DNA of 64,000 nucleotides from Oscillospiraceae bacterium (GTDB lineage Bacteria; Bacillota; Clostridia; Oscillospirales; Oscillospiraceae), in the NCBI GenBank assembly GCA_022846095.1, contig AP025583.1, forward strand, positions 3,931,279 through 3,995,278, read 5' to 3'. Every line of letters starts with the position of its first letter. Position 1 is the stretch's first letter. Positions 7,495 through 15,607 of this stretch are shown piece after piece. The notes beneath the pieces are model-generated. The model was not told the origin of the DNA, did no database searches, and was given only the letters and a program-made list of their open reading frames with translations. The position numbers and the translations under genes were made by a program.

Positions 7495-7523
7495 ATTATA
7501 TCCAGATTCGAGCGATTTGTCAA
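7495..7523 (-). promoter_or_regulatory. Promoter of tRNA-Val
   Basis: On the minus strand TTGACA (7523-7518), 17-bp spacer, TATAAT (7500-7495): a perfect consensus promoter 14 bases before the tRNA. Confidence 0.9.
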
Positions 7524-7594
7524 CCATTTTTCACATTTTTTCGTTTTAAATTTAAGCAGCGGCCTTTCCGCCTGTAAAAGTACGGAAAGCCCAC

Positions 7595-7623
7595 TTGACA
7601 GTATTCGGCGTCCGCCCTATAAT
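7595..7623 (+). promoter_or_regulatory. Consensus promoter of the XRE regulator
   Basis: TTGACA (7595-7600), 17-bp spacer, TATAAT (7618-7623). An inverted pair CTTTCCG (7564-7570) / CGGAAAG (7583-7589) lies directly upstream. Confidence 0.9.
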
Positions 7624-7630
7624 GGAGATA

Positions 7631-7648
7631 TGGAAAGTGTACTTTCCA
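7631..7648 (+). promoter_or_regulatory. Palindromic operator in leader of XRE gene
   Basis: TGGAAAGT-GT-ACTTTCCA is a perfect 8-bp inverted repeat at about +1 to +18 of the transcript, shares the GGAAAG half-site with the repeat upstream of the promoter, and lies just before the gene for a small HTH protein: a typical negative autoregulation site. Binding is inferred. Confidence 0.65.
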
Positions 7649-7667
7649 CGCAAGGAGGGCGCCAACG

Positions 7668-7874
7668 TTGAAAAACCGTCTGGAAGAGATCCGCAAAGCC
7701 CGGGGAATCAAGCAGGAGGAGCTGGCCGGCGTCCTGGAGGTCTCCCGGCAGACCATCGGCTCCCTGGAAAACGGCCGGTACAACCCCTCCATTCTTCTGG
7801 CCTTTAAAATCGCCCGTTATTTCGGGATGCAGATCGAGGAAATCTTTCTCTATGAGGAGGAGGGCCCCAACTAG
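7668..7874 (+). CDS. Small XRE-family HTH transcriptional regulator (68 aa)
   Basis: Starts at TTG, nine bases after AAGGAGG (7652-7658). The protein is one Cro/C1 helix-turn-helix: RLEEIRKARGIKQEELAGVL then the recognition helix VSRQTIGSLENGRYNPS, and the tail IEEIFLYEEE typical of the short YozG-like regulators. It probably acts as a dimeric repressor of its own consensus promoter through the palindrome at 7631-7648. Such genes are often followed by a partner membrane protein; here the next gene is a separately transcribed oxidoreductase, so the target beyond itself is unclear, though the second consensus promoter at 7908 is a candidate. Confidence 0.9.
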   Translation: MKNRLEEIRKARGIKQEELAGVLEVSRQTIGSLENGRYNPSILLAFKIARYFGMQIEEIFLYEEEGPN

Positions 7875-7888
7875 GGGCCCTCCTTTTA
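7859..7888 (+). terminator. Terminator overlapping the XRE stop codon
   Basis: GGAGGGCCCC-AACTA-GGGGCCCTCC followed by TTTT; the stop codon TAG lies in the loop and first stem base. Confidence 0.9.
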
Positions 7889-7907
7889 TCTTTTTTTCAT
7901 TTTCTCC

Positions 7908-7936
7908 TTGACAGTTGCATCTGTTACTACTATAAT
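7908..7936 (+). promoter_or_regulatory. Consensus promoter of RclA-like reductase
   Basis: TTGACA (7908-7913), 17-bp spacer, TATAAT (7931-7936), 54 bases before the start codon at 7991. ACAGT-type short repeats surround it and may bind a regulator. Confidence 0.9.
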
Positions 7937-7990
7937 TACAGTCAAGAACTGAAACTTCTCCACTTACAGTACAAGAAAGAAGGCTCTCCT

Positions 7991-9349
7991 ATGAAACAGT
8001 ACGACGCGATCGTGATCGGCTTCGGCAAGGGCGGCAAGACCCTGTCCGGCGCGCTGGCAGGCGCGGGCAAGCGGGTGGCGCTCATCGAGAAATCGGACAA
8101 AATGTACGGCGGCACCTGCATCAACGTGGGCTGCATCCCCTCCAAATCCCTGGTGCACAGCGCGGACTACTCCGCCGCCCAGGGGGGCTCCTTTGAGGAG
8201 AAGGCCGGGCGCTACGCCGCGGCCATCGCGGAAAAGAACCGCCTGACCGCCATGCTGCGCAAAAAGAACTTCGACAAGCTGGACCAGAACGCCAACGTGA
8301 CGGTCATCAACGGCACCGCCGCCTTTACCGGTCCCCGCACCGTCAGCGTGAACGGCGAGGAGCTGGAGGGCGGTAAGATCTTCATCAACACCGGCGCGCG
8401 GCCCTTCCTGCCCCCCATCCCCGGCCTGAAGGAGAGCAAGCGGGTCTATCTCAGCGAGACTCTGCTGGATCTGGAGGTCCTGCCCCGGCGGTTGGTCATC
8501 CTGGGCGGGGGCTACATCGGCATGGAGTTCGCCTCCATGTACGCCAACTTCGGCAGCCAGGTCACGGTGGTCCAGGACGGGGCGGTGTTCCTGCCCCGGG
8601 AGGATCCTGAGATCGCCGCCGCCGTGCTGAAGAGCCTGGAGAACCGGGGCATCCGCGTCCTGTTTTCCACAAAGACCACGCAGATTGTGGATAAAGCGGA
8701 CGCCGTCCTCCTCCGCGCCGACGGCCCCGAGGGCCCGGTGGAGCTGGAGGCCGAGGCCATCCTGGCCGCGGCGGGCCGCCGCCCCAACGTGGAGGGCCTG
8801 GGCCTGGACAAGGCGGGGGTGGCCCTCACCAAGCGGGGCGCGGTGCAGGCCGGCGAGGATCTGCGCACCACCAACCCGGACGTGTACGCCATGGGCGACG
8901 TGGTGGGCGGATTGCAGTTCACCTACATCTCCCTGGACGACTTCCGGGTGGTGAAATCCCAGCTGCTGGGGGACGGCTCCCGCACCACCGCCAACCGGGG
9001 CGCGGTGCCCTACAGCGTGTTCCTGGATCCCCCCTTCTCCCGGGTGGGCCTGTCCGAGCAGGAGGCCCGCGACCAGGGCTACGAGGTCAAGATCGCGAGG
9101 CTGCCCGCCGCCGCCATCCCCAAGGCCCAGGTGCTTCAAAAGACCGACGGCCTGCTCAAGGCGGTCATCGACGCCAAGACCGGTAAAATTCTGGGGGCCC
9201 ACCTGTTCTGCGCCGAGTCCCACGAGGTCATCAACCTCCTGAAGCTGGCCGTGGACGCGGGCGTCCCCTACACCGCGCTGCGCGACGGCATCTACACCCA
9301 CCCCACCATGGCGGAGGCCCTCAACGACCTCTTTGCCGCGGTTGAATAA
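7991..9349 (+). CDS. rclA: RclA-like flavoprotein disulfide reductase (probable hypothiocyanite/reactive-chlorine defence)
   Basis: A 452-residue class-I pyridine nucleotide-disulfide oxidoreductase. The N-terminal IVIGFGKGGKTLSG is the characteristic RclA variant of the FAD-binding glycine motif; the redox pair is C43/C48 in GGTCINVGCIPSK; the NAD(P)H Rossmann motif is ILGGGYIGMEFAS; YAMGDV precedes the dimerisation domain, which ends with HPTMAE (H437, E442), the catalytic base pair. RclA and its streptococcal homologues reduce hypothiocyanous acid or protect against hypochlorous stress; the alternative is a generic dihydrolipoamide dehydrogenase or mercuric reductase relative, less likely because there is no lipoyl complex nearby and no mercury-binding tail. 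Transcribed alone from a consensus promoter and ended by the hairpin at 9398-9438. Confidence 0.82.
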   Translation: MKQYDAIVIGFGKGGKTLSGALAGAGKRVALIEKSDKMYGGTCINVGCIPSKSLVHSADYSAAQGGSFEEKAGRYAAAIAEKNRLTAMLRKKNFDKLDQNANVTVINGTAAFTGPRTVSVNGEELEGGKIFINTGARPFLPPIPGLKESKRVYLSETLLDLEVLPRRLVILGGGYIGMEFASMYANFGSQVTVVQDGAVFLPREDPEIAAAVLKSLENRGIRVLFSTKTTQIVDKADAVLLRADGPEGPVELEAEAILAAAGRRPNVEGLGLDKAGVALTKRGAVQAGEDLRTTNPDVYAMGDVVGGLQFTYISLDDFRVVKSQLLGDGSRTTANRGAVPYSVFLDPPFSRVGLSEQEARDQGYEVKIARLPAAAIPKAQVLQKTDGLLKAVIDAKTGKILGAHLFCAESHEVINLLKLAVDAGVPYTALRDGIYTHPTMAEALNDLFAAVE

Positions 9350-9397
9350 ACTTGCATAAAAACACGATTTCACGTTGTTCTTATGACATATGCAGCG

Positions 9398-9438
9398 AAA
9401 AAGCCGCCGCCTGTCGAATGACAGACGGCGGCTTTTTT
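9398..9438. terminator. Bidirectional terminator
   Basis: AAAAAGCCGCCG.. / ..CGGCGGCTTTTTT with a GAAT loop between the convergent reductase gene and small membrane protein gene; A and T runs on both sides serve both strands. Confidence 0.9.
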
Positions 9439-9455
9439 GCCTTACTCTAATCCGT

Positions 9456-9647
9456 TTACTCGTCCCAGTCCGCGTAGTCGTCATACTCGGAGTGATGGCA
9501 GCAGCAGGCCTTCTTCTCCACCAGCTTTTCCTTGGCGCAGCCGAAGAACTCCGCGATCTTGTCCCAATAAGCGACGATGCAGCAGGCGGTGGCTGCGACA
9601 GCCAGGCTCCAGCCGACGATCTTGAGTACGAAGCGGGCGATTTTCAT
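9456..9647 (-). CDS. Small single-pass membrane protein with cysteine cluster (63 aa)
   Basis: The start at 9647 follows GTAAGGAGG on the minus strand; a longer frame to 9716 lacks a site and overlaps the promoter. One membrane helix covers residues ~7-27 (VLKIVGWSLAVAATACCIVAY), followed by a lysine-rich stretch and a tail KKACCCHHSEYDDYADWDE with three cysteines, two histidines and many acids, plausibly a metal- or partner-binding tail on the cytoplasmic or outer side. Transcribed alone, divergently from asp23. No named family recognised. Confidence 0.7.
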   Translation of the reverse strand: MKIARFVLKIVGWSLAVAATACCIVAYWDKIAEFFGCAKEKLVEKKACCCHHSEYDDYADWDE

Positions 9648-9680
9648 GCCCTGTCGCCTCCTTACTGAAATGATACCCTT

Positions 9681-9709
9681 AGTGTACACGCTTTTTATGC
9701 AAATTACAA
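9681..9709 (-). promoter_or_regulatory. Promoter of small membrane protein
   Basis: Minus strand TTGTAA (9709-9704), 17-bp spacer, TACACT (9686-9681). Confidence 0.65.
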
Positions 9710-9731
9710 TCACCATCTGAAAGTTTTTCCC

Positions 9732-9760
9732 TTGTAATTCAAAGCAAAATAGAATACAAT
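9732..9760 (+). promoter_or_regulatory. Promoter of asp23-fakA operon
   Basis: TTGTAA (9732-9737), 17-bp spacer, TACAAT (9755-9760), back-to-back with the divergent promoter at 9681-9709. Confidence 0.7.
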
Positions 9761-9831
9761 ATTAGAACGAATGAAAAGAAGCCAGCACCGCTTTTGCGCG
9801 CTGAATCCCCGATAGAAAGGAAGGGTCCTTT

Positions 9832-10182
9832 ATGAAGCTGCAAACCGAAAAGGGTGAGATCCGCATCAGCAGCGAGGTTTTCACCAATATCACCGGCGCC
9901 GCGGCCACCAACTGCTATGGCGTGAAGGGCATGGCCCTGCGGTCCAAGACCGACGGCCTGGTCCATCTGCTGCGGCGGGAATCCATGGCCAAGGGCGTGA
10001 AGGTCACTTATAACGACGACGCCACCGTGTCCATCGAGCTGCACATCATCGTGGACAACGGCGTCAACCTCATGGCGGTCAGCCGTTCCATCATGAGCGA
10101 GGTGCGCTACAACGTCAGCCGCACCACCGGGGTCGAGGTCCGCAACGTGGACGTCTGCGTTGACTCCATGGTTATCGGGTAG
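9832..10182 (+). CDS. Asp23/Gls24 family envelope stress protein (YloU-like)
   Basis: 116 residues with the Asp23 pattern: GEIRISSEVFTNITGAAATNCYGVKGMA at the start, then VSIELHIIVDNGVNL and the C-terminal VRNVDVCVDSMVI. Members coat the inner face of the membrane and are induced by envelope stress; the single-copy YloU type is nearly always followed, as here, by the YloV/FakA gene. AGAAAGGAAG lies before the ATG; fakA starts 33 bases after the stop with its own GAAAGGAAGG, so the two form one operon. Confidence 0.92.
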   Translation: MKLQTEKGEIRISSEVFTNITGAAATNCYGVKGMALRSKTDGLVHLLRRESMAKGVKVTYNDDATVSIELHIIVDNGVNLMAVSRSIMSEVRYNVSRTTGVEVRNVDVCVDSMVIG

Positions 10183-10215
10183 TACCCCGTCACCCATTGA
10201 AAGGAAGGAACATTC

Positions 10216-11859
10216 ATGAGAGAAACCATTGACGGGGCGTCGTTTGCACAGATGGTCGTCCACGCGGCGGCTTCCATCAATATGCACAAGCAGCAGATCA
10301 ACGAGCTCAACGTCTTCCCGGTCCCCGACGGGGATACCGGCACCAATATGAGCCTGACCATCTCCACCGCCTCCGCCGAGGTGCGCAAGAAGCCCCAGAA
10401 GACCGTGGGCGAGGCCGCCCACACCACCGCCTCCGCCCTGCTGCGGGGGGCCCGGGGCAACTCCGGCGTCATCCTCTCCCTGCTGTTCCGCGGCTTCGCC
10501 AAGGCCGTGAAGGACAAGGACACCATCGACGGCCGGGATCTGGCCATCGCCCTGGACTTCGGCGTGGCCGCCGCCTACAAGGCGGTGATGAAGCCCGCCG
10601 AGGGCACCATCCTAACCGTCTCCCGCCTGGCGGCCGCCCAGGCCGCCGCCACCGCCCGGGAGAACAACGCCGCCGAGGCCGTGCTGGAGGCCGCCATCGC
10701 CGAGGGCTACGTGGCCCTGGATGACACCATCAACCAGAACCCGGTGCTCAAGAAGGCCGGCGTGGTGGACGCGGGCGGCAAGGGTTTCCTCATTATTCTG
10801 GAGGGTATGCTCGCCTCCCTGCGGGGCGAGGCCGTGCCCGAGGGCGGCGAGGAGGCGGCCGCGCCCAAGGCGCGGGCCGACTTCGAGACCTTCGCCACCG
10901 AGGACATCAAGTTCGGCTACTGCACCGAGTTCATCTGCTCCCGGGACAGCAAGAAGGACCCGGAGGCCCTGCGTGGCTTCCTCTCCGCCCTGGGGGACAG
11001 CCTGGTGCTGGTGGACGACGACGAGATCATCAAGGTCCACGTGCACACCAACAACCCCGGCCGGGTGCTGGAGGAGGCGCTGACCTACGGCGCCCTCCAG
11101 ACCGTGAAGATCGAGAACATGCGCAACCAGCACACCGAGATCCTGGAGGAGGGCGGCCACGATGCCGCCGAGGGGGAGCGCAAAATCGCGGCCCCCGAGA
11201 AGAAGTACGGCGTGGTGGCCGTGTGCGCCGGCGAGGGACTGGCCGCCGTGTTCCAGGACCTGGGCGTGGACGGCATCATCAGCGGCGGGCAGACCATGAA
11301 CCCCTCCACCGAGGACATCATGCGGGAGATTGACAAGACCCCCGCCGAGATCGTCTTTGTGCTGCCCAACAACAAGAACATCATCATGGCCGCCGAGCAG
11401 TGCGTCCCCCTGGCCGAGGGCAAGCAGGTGGTGGTGCTGCCCACCAAGACCGTGCCCCAGGGCATCTCCGCCCTGCTGGTCATGGACCCCGAGGGGGAGC
11501 TGGCGGACAACCAGGAGGCCATGGGCGAGGCCATCGGCCGGGTGTCCACCAGCGAGATCACCTACGCCGCCCGGGACTCCGACTTTGACGGCTTCGCCAT
11601 CAAGCAGGGGGACTACCTGGCCCTGGCGGAGCACCAGCTCTTCGGCACCGACCAGGACCTGCCCGCCCTGCTGGGGCGGCTGGCCCAGGCTGAGCCCCAG
11701 CAGCGGGCCGAGTTCATCACCATCTTCTACGGGGAGGACGTGGCCGAGGCCGAGGCCCAGAAGGCCCTGGAGATCTTCCGTGCCGCCTGCCCCGGCGCCG
11801 AGATTACGCTCCTGTCCGGCGGCCAGCCGGTGTACTACTATATGATCTCCGCGGAATAA
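10216..11859 (+). CDS. fakA: Fatty acid kinase FakA (DAK2 domain protein YloV)
   Basis: 547 residues. The N-terminal DAK2 nucleotide-binding domain has the NVFPVPDGDTGTNM metal/ATP motif (residues ~32-45) and GARGNSGVILS; the middle and C-terminal parts match the FakB-interacting region ending in the YYYMISAE tail. FakA phosphorylates fatty acids held by FakB (DegV-type) proteins, giving acyl phosphates for phospholipid synthesis by PlsX/PlsY. No fakB gene lies in the window. The usual length is ~550, so it is complete. Ended by the bidirectional terminator at 11867-11900. Confidence 0.93.
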   Translation: MRETIDGASFAQMVVHAAASINMHKQQINELNVFPVPDGDTGTNMSLTISTASAEVRKKPQKTVGEAAHTTASALLRGARGNSGVILSLLFRGFAKAVKDKDTIDGRDLAIALDFGVAAAYKAVMKPAEGTILTVSRLAAAQAAATARENNAAEAVLEAAIAEGYVALDDTINQNPVLKKAGVVDAGGKGFLIILEGMLASLRGEAVPEGGEEAAAPKARADFETFATEDIKFGYCTEFICSRDSKKDPEALRGFLSALGDSLVLVDDDEIIKVHVHTNNPGRVLEEALTYGALQTVKIENMRNQHTEILEEGGHDAAEGERKIAAPEKKYGVVAVCAGEGLAAVFQDLGVDGIISGGQTMNPSTEDIMREIDKTPAEIVFVLPNNKNIIMAAEQCVPLAEGKQVVVLPTKTVPQGISALLVMDPEGELADNQEAMGEAIGRVSTSEITYAARDSDFDGFAIKQGDYLALAEHQLFGTDQDLPALLGRLAQAEPQQRAEFITIFYGEDVAEAEAQKALEIFRAACPGAEITLLSGGQPVYYYMISAE

Positions 11860-11866
11860 CAACAAC

Positions 11867-11900
11867 GGCGGGATATGCGATGCATATCCCGCCATTTTTT
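11867..11900. terminator. Bidirectional terminator between fakA and ROK gene
   Basis: GGCGGGATATGC-GAT-GCATATCCCGCC followed by ATTTTTTT on the plus strand; on the minus strand it lies right after the ROK stop codon. Confidence 0.9.
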
Positions 11901-12940
11901 TACTCCCTGACCAGCTGCACCTCGTCGAACATCCGCCCGGCGGTCAGCCAGGCCATGCCGTCCCGGTAGTCGTGCCACACGTCGGGGACGTAGAGGATTT
12001 CGGCCTGCATCTGCTTGGGCAGCAGGGCGAAGAGGCCGTCCCCCACCGGGCCGAGGCAGTCCTTGCGCAGATCCGGGCCGCCCAGGGCCACGTACTGGGG
12101 GTTGAGCACGCCGCAGATCCAGCACAGGATCCCCAGAAGGCGCTGGGTGTAGGCCCCGTCGTCGGCCGCCCCGATCATGCACTCGTCCAGCGGACGCTCC
12201 CCCTCCACGGGGATCAGCCCCAGCTCTCCGGCAAAATTGTTCCAGCCCCGGAGCACCCGTCCCCCCGCGATAAAGCCCGCGCTGATGCAGCCCTTGTCGA
12301 AGTGCAGGTAGGCCAGGTTGGTATCCTCCGGCCGCTCGCCGGGGAACTCCCGCCCGTAACACCGCGCCAGCCCGATGGCGGTGGCGTTCAGGTCGTTTTC
12401 CAGCACCACGGGCAGGCCGTAGCGCCGGGCGACGGCCTCCCCTATCTCCACCTTGTACAGCGCGTCGGCGGCCCGGTCCTTGCGCCAGAAGCAGCGGCCG
12501 TCCACCACCCCCAGCCCGCCCACGCCGATGGCCCTGAGCTCCCTGCGCTCCGCCTGGGCGTCCAGGTAGGCCAGGGCGGAGCGCTCCAGGTCCCCGTCCG
12601 GGCAGGGGAGCCGCTCATACTCCACAATCTCCCCGCACTGGTTGATCACCAGGCCGTCCACCCGGTCCACCGACATGCAGATGGCCGCGCCGTGGTACCG
12701 CTCCGGCCGGAAGCGGTAGCGCTCGGCCTTCCGGCCGCCGCTGGACGGGTCGCTGCCCATGGATTCAATCTCCCCGTTCTCCAGCATACCGGAGAGCAGG
12801 GCGCGCACGGTGGTGGGGCTGATGCCGGTCTCCCGGACCAGCTCCGCCCGGGTGGCGGTGCCCTTTGTCCGCAGCACCCGGCGGATGTACGACTGGTTCG
12901 CCTGCTTCAAGATCCCCGGCCTGGCGGTCAAATTATCCAT
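11900..12940 (-). CDS. ROK family transcriptional repressor (NagC/XylR type)
   Basis: 346 residues. The N-terminal winged helix (KQANQSYIRRVLRTKGTATRAELVRETGISPTTV) binds DNA; the rest is the ROK actin-like fold with IGVGGLG..GRCF and a KGCISAGFIAGGRVLRG segment where the canonical ExGH zinc/sugar site is changed (NFAGELGLIP), so it is probably a sensor rather than an active sugar kinase. GGAGGGG precedes the ATG. A consensus promoter (12991-13019) and a perfect inverted repeat (12956-12980) between promoter and start indicate autoregulation. No sugar genes flank it, so its ligand is not evident. Confidence 0.88.
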   Translation of the reverse strand: MDNLTARPGILKQANQSYIRRVLRTKGTATRAELVRETGISPTTVRALLSGMLENGEIESMGSDPSSGGRKAERYRFRPERYHGAAICMSVDRVDGLVINQCGEIVEYERLPCPDGDLERSALAYLDAQAERRELRAIGVGGLGVVDGRCFWRKDRAADALYKVEIGEAVARRYGLPVVLENDLNATAIGLARCYGREFPGERPEDTNLAYLHFDKGCISAGFIAGGRVLRGWNNFAGELGLIPVEGERPLDECMIGAADDGAYTQRLLGILCWICGVLNPQYVALGGPDLRKDCLGPVGDGLFALLPKQMQAEILYVPDVWHDYRDGMAWLTAGRMFDEVQLVRE

Positions 12941-12955
12941 AGCGGCCCCTCCGAT

Positions 12956-12980
12956 ACTTTTATTACCTTCTTATAAAAGT
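12956..12980 (-). promoter_or_regulatory. ROK operator
   Basis: ACTTTTAT (12956-12963), 9-bp spacer, ATAAAAGT (12973-12980): an AT-rich perfect inverted repeat of the NagC/XylR/Mlc type, between promoter and start of the ROK gene. Confidence 0.65.
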
Positions 12981-12990
12981 TTACAACATA

Positions 12991-13019
12991 AGTATAGGCC
13001 CACCGCCGCCCCTTGTCAA
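12991..13019 (-). promoter_or_regulatory. Promoter of ROK repressor
   Basis: Minus strand TTGACA (13019-13014), 17-bp spacer, TATACT (12996-12991). Confidence 0.88.
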
Positions 13020-13032
13020 CCGCAAAATGAAA

Positions 13033-13060
13033 GCGTCCCCATCCGTCAGGATGGGGACGC
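13033..13060 (-). terminator. Terminator of amino-acid ABC operon
   Basis: GCGTCCCCATCC-loop-GGATGGGGACGC followed on the minus strand by TTTCATTTT, directly after the ATPase gene stop. Confidence 0.88.
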
Positions 13061-13070
13061 GCTGTTTTCC

Positions 13071-13793
13071 TCACAGCACCTTGGACAGGAAGTCCACGGT
13101 ACGCTGCTCCCTGGGGTGGTCGAAGAAGGCCTTGGGCTCGTTCTGCTCCAGGATTTTGCCCCCGTCCATGAAGAGCACCCGGGTGCCCACCTCGCGGGCG
13201 AAGCCCATCTCGTGGGTGACCACCACCATGGTCATCCCCTCGCGGGCCAGCTCCTTCATGACCTCCAGCACCTCGCCCACCATCTCGGGGTCCAGGGCGG
13301 ACGTGGGCTCGTCAAAGAGCATCAGCTTGGGCCGCATGGCCAGGGCCCGCACGATGGCGATGCGCTGCTTCTGCCCGCCGGAGAGCTGGGCGGGGTAGGC
13401 GTCCGCCTTCTCCTCCAGGCCCACCCGGCGCAGAAGGGCGGTGGCGGTGTCGTCGGCCTCGGCCTGGCCCATGAGCTTGGTGCGCACCGGGGCCAGGGTG
13501 ATGTTTTTGCGGATGGTCATGTTGGGAAAGAGGTTAAAGTGCTGGAACACCATGCCCATCTGGCGGCGCACCGCGTTGATGTCGGTCTTGGGGTCGGTGA
13601 CCACGGTGCCGTCGAAGGTGATGGAGCCCCCGGTGGGCTCCTCCAGCAGGTTGAGGCAGCGCAGGAAGGTGGACTTGCCGGATCCGGAGGGCCCAATGAC
13701 CACCACCTTCTCCCCCACGTCAATGTGCTCGTTCAGATCGTCCAGGACCAGATGGTCGCCGAAGGATTTGCTCAGATGCTCAACGTCGATCAC
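13071..13793 (-). CDS. Polar amino-acid ABC transporter ATP-binding protein (GlnQ-like)
   Basis: 240 residues with Walker [11 protein letters not shown] loop, signature [15 protein letters not shown], Walker [15 protein letters not shown] and switch histidine [10 protein letters not shown], all standard for the PAAT family (GlnQ/HisP/TcyC). Starts at GTG 13793, overlapping the permease gene by 14 bases, with AAAGGAGG ten bases upstream. It is the motor of the importer encoded with the two genes before it. Confidence 0.95.
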   Translation of the reverse strand: MIDVEHLSKSFGDHLVLDDLNEHIDVGEKVVVIGPSGSGKSTFLRCLNLLEEPTGGSITFDGTVVTDPKTDINAVRRQMGMVFQHFNLFPNMTIRKNITLAPVRTKLMGQAEADDTATALLRRVGLEEKADAYPAQLSGGQKQRIAIVRALAMRPKLMLFDEPTSALDPEMVGEVLEVMKELAREGMTMVVVTHEMGFAREVGTRVLFMDGGKILEQNEPKAFFDHPREQRTVDFLSKVL

Positions 13794-14496
13794 TTTGACG
13801 CAGCCTCCTTTCCAGCTTGCCCTGGAGCCAGGTCAGCAGCATGACCACCACCAGGTACATGACCGCGATGCCCAGCAAGGGGAACATGACCTCATAGGTC
13901 TTGGAGCCCACGGCCTGGGCGTAGTACACCAGCTCCGCCCCGCCGATGGCGGAGACCAGGGAGGTGTCCTTGAACAGGGTGATGAACTCGTTGCCCAGGG
14001 CGGGCAGGATGTTCTTGAAGGCCTGGGGGATGACGATAAAGCGCATGGTGTCCAGATAGCCCATGCCCAGGGAGCGGCCCGCCTCGTTCTGGCCGCCGTC
14101 CACGCTCATGAGCCCGCCGCGGACGATCTCGGCCACGTAGGCGCCCGAGTTGATGCCCAGGCCCAGCGCGCCCACCATGGTGTGGTTGCGGCTGGTCTTG
14201 AAGATGACGAAGCCCCAGATCAGGAGCTGCACCATCATGGGGGTGCCGCGGATGACGGTGGTGTACACCTTGCACACGGCGTTGAGCAGCCCCAGGGCGG
14301 GATTGCGGCGGCCCAGCCGCTGCTGGTCGTGGGCGGTGCGGATGACGGCCACCACCACGCCCAGGATGATGCCCAGGATCAGGGCGATCACGGTGAGCTG
14401 CAGGGTGGCGGACAGGCCCTGGAGGTAGAGCTTCCAGCGCTCTCCCGTCACGAAGGCCGTGTTGAACTTTGCCGCAAAGTTCGACCAGAAATCCAT
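13780..14496 (-). CDS. Polar amino-acid ABC transporter permease
   Basis: 238 residues from ATG 14496, which follows AAAGGAGG; an upstream start at 14529 would fall in the intergenic hairpin. Several membrane helices and the conserved EAA loop ([23 protein letters not shown]) that contacts the ATPase; HisM/GlnP family. It sits between a solute-binding lipoprotein gene and the ATPase gene on the same strand. Confidence 0.94.
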   Translation of the reverse strand: MDFWSNFAAKFNTAFVTGERWKLYLQGLSATLQLTVIALILGIILGVVVAVIRTAHDQQRLGRRNPALGLLNAVCKVYTTVIRGTPMMVQLLIWGFVIFKTSRNHTMVGALGLGINSGAYVAEIVRGGLMSVDGGQNEAGRSLGMGYLDTMRFIVIPQAFKNILPALGNEFITLFKDTSLVSAIGGAELVYYAQAVGSKTYEVMFPLLGIAVMYLVVVMLLTWLQGKLERRLRQSDRR

Positions 14497-14532
14497 TGGG
14501 GGCCTCCTTTCTCTTCTCTCACTTCGCACAGA

Positions 14533-14560
14533 GAAGGGCGGCCGGTGAGGGCCGCCCTTC
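14533..14560 (-). terminator. Intra-operon hairpin between binding protein and permease
   Basis: GAAGGGCGGCC-loop-GGCCGCCCTTC (11-bp stem). It lies after the binding-protein stop and has only a weak T run on the minus strand, so it probably acts as a partial terminator or stabilising 3' end that keeps binding-protein mRNA in excess. Confidence 0.65.
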
Positions 14561-14573
14561 GCCTGGTGTGTTT

Positions 14574-15449
14574 TTAACCGGCGGTGATGTACTTGTCGAC
14601 GATGGACTGGAGGGTGCCGTCGGCGGTCAGCTCCTGGAGGGCGTTGTTCACGGCCTCCAGCAGGGCGGTGTTGCCCTTGGCCATGCCGATGGCGTAGTCC
14701 TCGTTGGCGAACTCGGTGTCCAGGATCTTCAGGCCCGCGTTGGCCTTGACGAACTCCTGGGCGGGCATGTTGTCGATGACCACGGCGTCCACCTGGCCGT
14801 TGAGCAGGGCCTGGATGGCGGTGGCGCCGGTGTCGAACGCGGTGACGTGCTCCTCACCGTAGCCGCCGTTGTCAGGGGTGTCGGAGCAGTAGAGGTAGCC
14901 GGTGGTGCCCCGCTGGGTGCCGATCTTGTCGGCGTTGGCCAGGTCGTCCACGGTGGCGATGGGGGAGTCCTCCTTGACGATGATGACCTGGACGCCGTTG
15001 GCGTAGCTGTCGGAGAAGTCCATAACCGCCTGGCGCTCGGCGGTGACGGTGACGCCCGCCATGACGATGTCGCTCTGGCCGTTCTGGGCGGCCAGCAGGG
15101 CGGCGTCGAAGCCCATATCGTCCACAACCAGCTCCAGGCCCAGCTTGGCGGCGATGGCGCCCGCCACCTCCACGTCGATGCCCTCGAAGGAGCCGTCGTC
15201 GGCGATCATCTCATAGGGAGGGAAGGCGGCGTTGGTGGACATGTGGAGCTTGCCGGCCTCCACGGTGGCCAGCTCCCCGGCGGGGGCGGCGCTCTCAGGG
15301 GCCGGGGCCGCGGACTGGGGGGAGGGAGCGGCGCTCTCAGGGGCGGGGGTGGCGGCGTTGCCGGTGCCGCCGGAGCAGGCGGCCAGGGAAAGGGTCAGCG
15401 CAAGGGCGAGGGTCAGCGCGCCCAGCTTCTTCAGATGTTTCATATTCAT
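14574..15449 (-). CDS. Amino-acid ABC transporter substrate-binding lipoprotein
   Basis: 291 residues: a signal peptide with lipobox LSLAACSGG (Cys ~25), an Ala/Pro/Ser-rich linker (APESAAPSPQSAAP), then the bacterial periplasmic-binding family 3 fold (LHMSTNAAFPPYEM..GSFEGIDVEVAGAI) and a VDAVVIDNMPA segment. It captures a polar amino acid at the outer membrane face; ligand specificity cannot be read from the sequence (glutamine, cystine and histidine types are all possible). First gene of the three-gene operon. Confidence 0.93.
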   Translation of the reverse strand: MNMKHLKKLGALTLALALTLSLAACSGGTGNAATPAPESAAPSPQSAAPAPESAAPAGELATVEAGKLHMSTNAAFPPYEMIADDGSFEGIDVEVAGAIAAKLGLELVVDDMGFDAALLAAQNGQSDIVMAGVTVTAERQAVMDFSDSYANGVQVIIVKEDSPIATVDDLANADKIGTQRGTTGYLYCSDTPDNGGYGEEHVTAFDTGATAIQALLNGQVDAVVIDNMPAQEFVKANAGLKILDTEFANEDYAIGMAKGNTALLEAVNNALQELTADGTLQSIVDKYITAG

Positions 15450-15491
15450 TCTCTCCTCATTGCGATTTCGGGGCTTCTCTTACTGTCTGCA

Positions 15492-15519
15492 ATTATACAC
15501 TGTATTCACAGAAATGCAA
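15492..15519 (-). promoter_or_regulatory. Promoter of amino-acid ABC operon
   Basis: Minus strand TTGCAT (15519-15514), 16-bp spacer containing the short palindrome CTGTGAATACAG, TATAAT (15497-15492). Confidence 0.8.
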
Positions 15520-15562
15520 GGGGTTTTCCGATATTTATTCATATTTATGCAAATGGCATAAG

Positions 15563-15590
15563 AAAAGGCAGGGCCGAAGCCCTGCCTTTT
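15563..15590 (-). terminator. Terminator of oppA
   Basis: AAAAGGCAGGGC-CGAA-GCCCTGCCTTTT, after the oppA stop on the minus strand; flanking A/T runs make it usable in both directions. Confidence 0.9.
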
Positions 15591-15607
15591 CACAGATTAG
15601 ACGGATT

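Noticed and set aside
7520-7792. Minus-strand frame across the XRE gene
   Set aside because: It covers the promoter and operator of the XRE gene and has no family signature.
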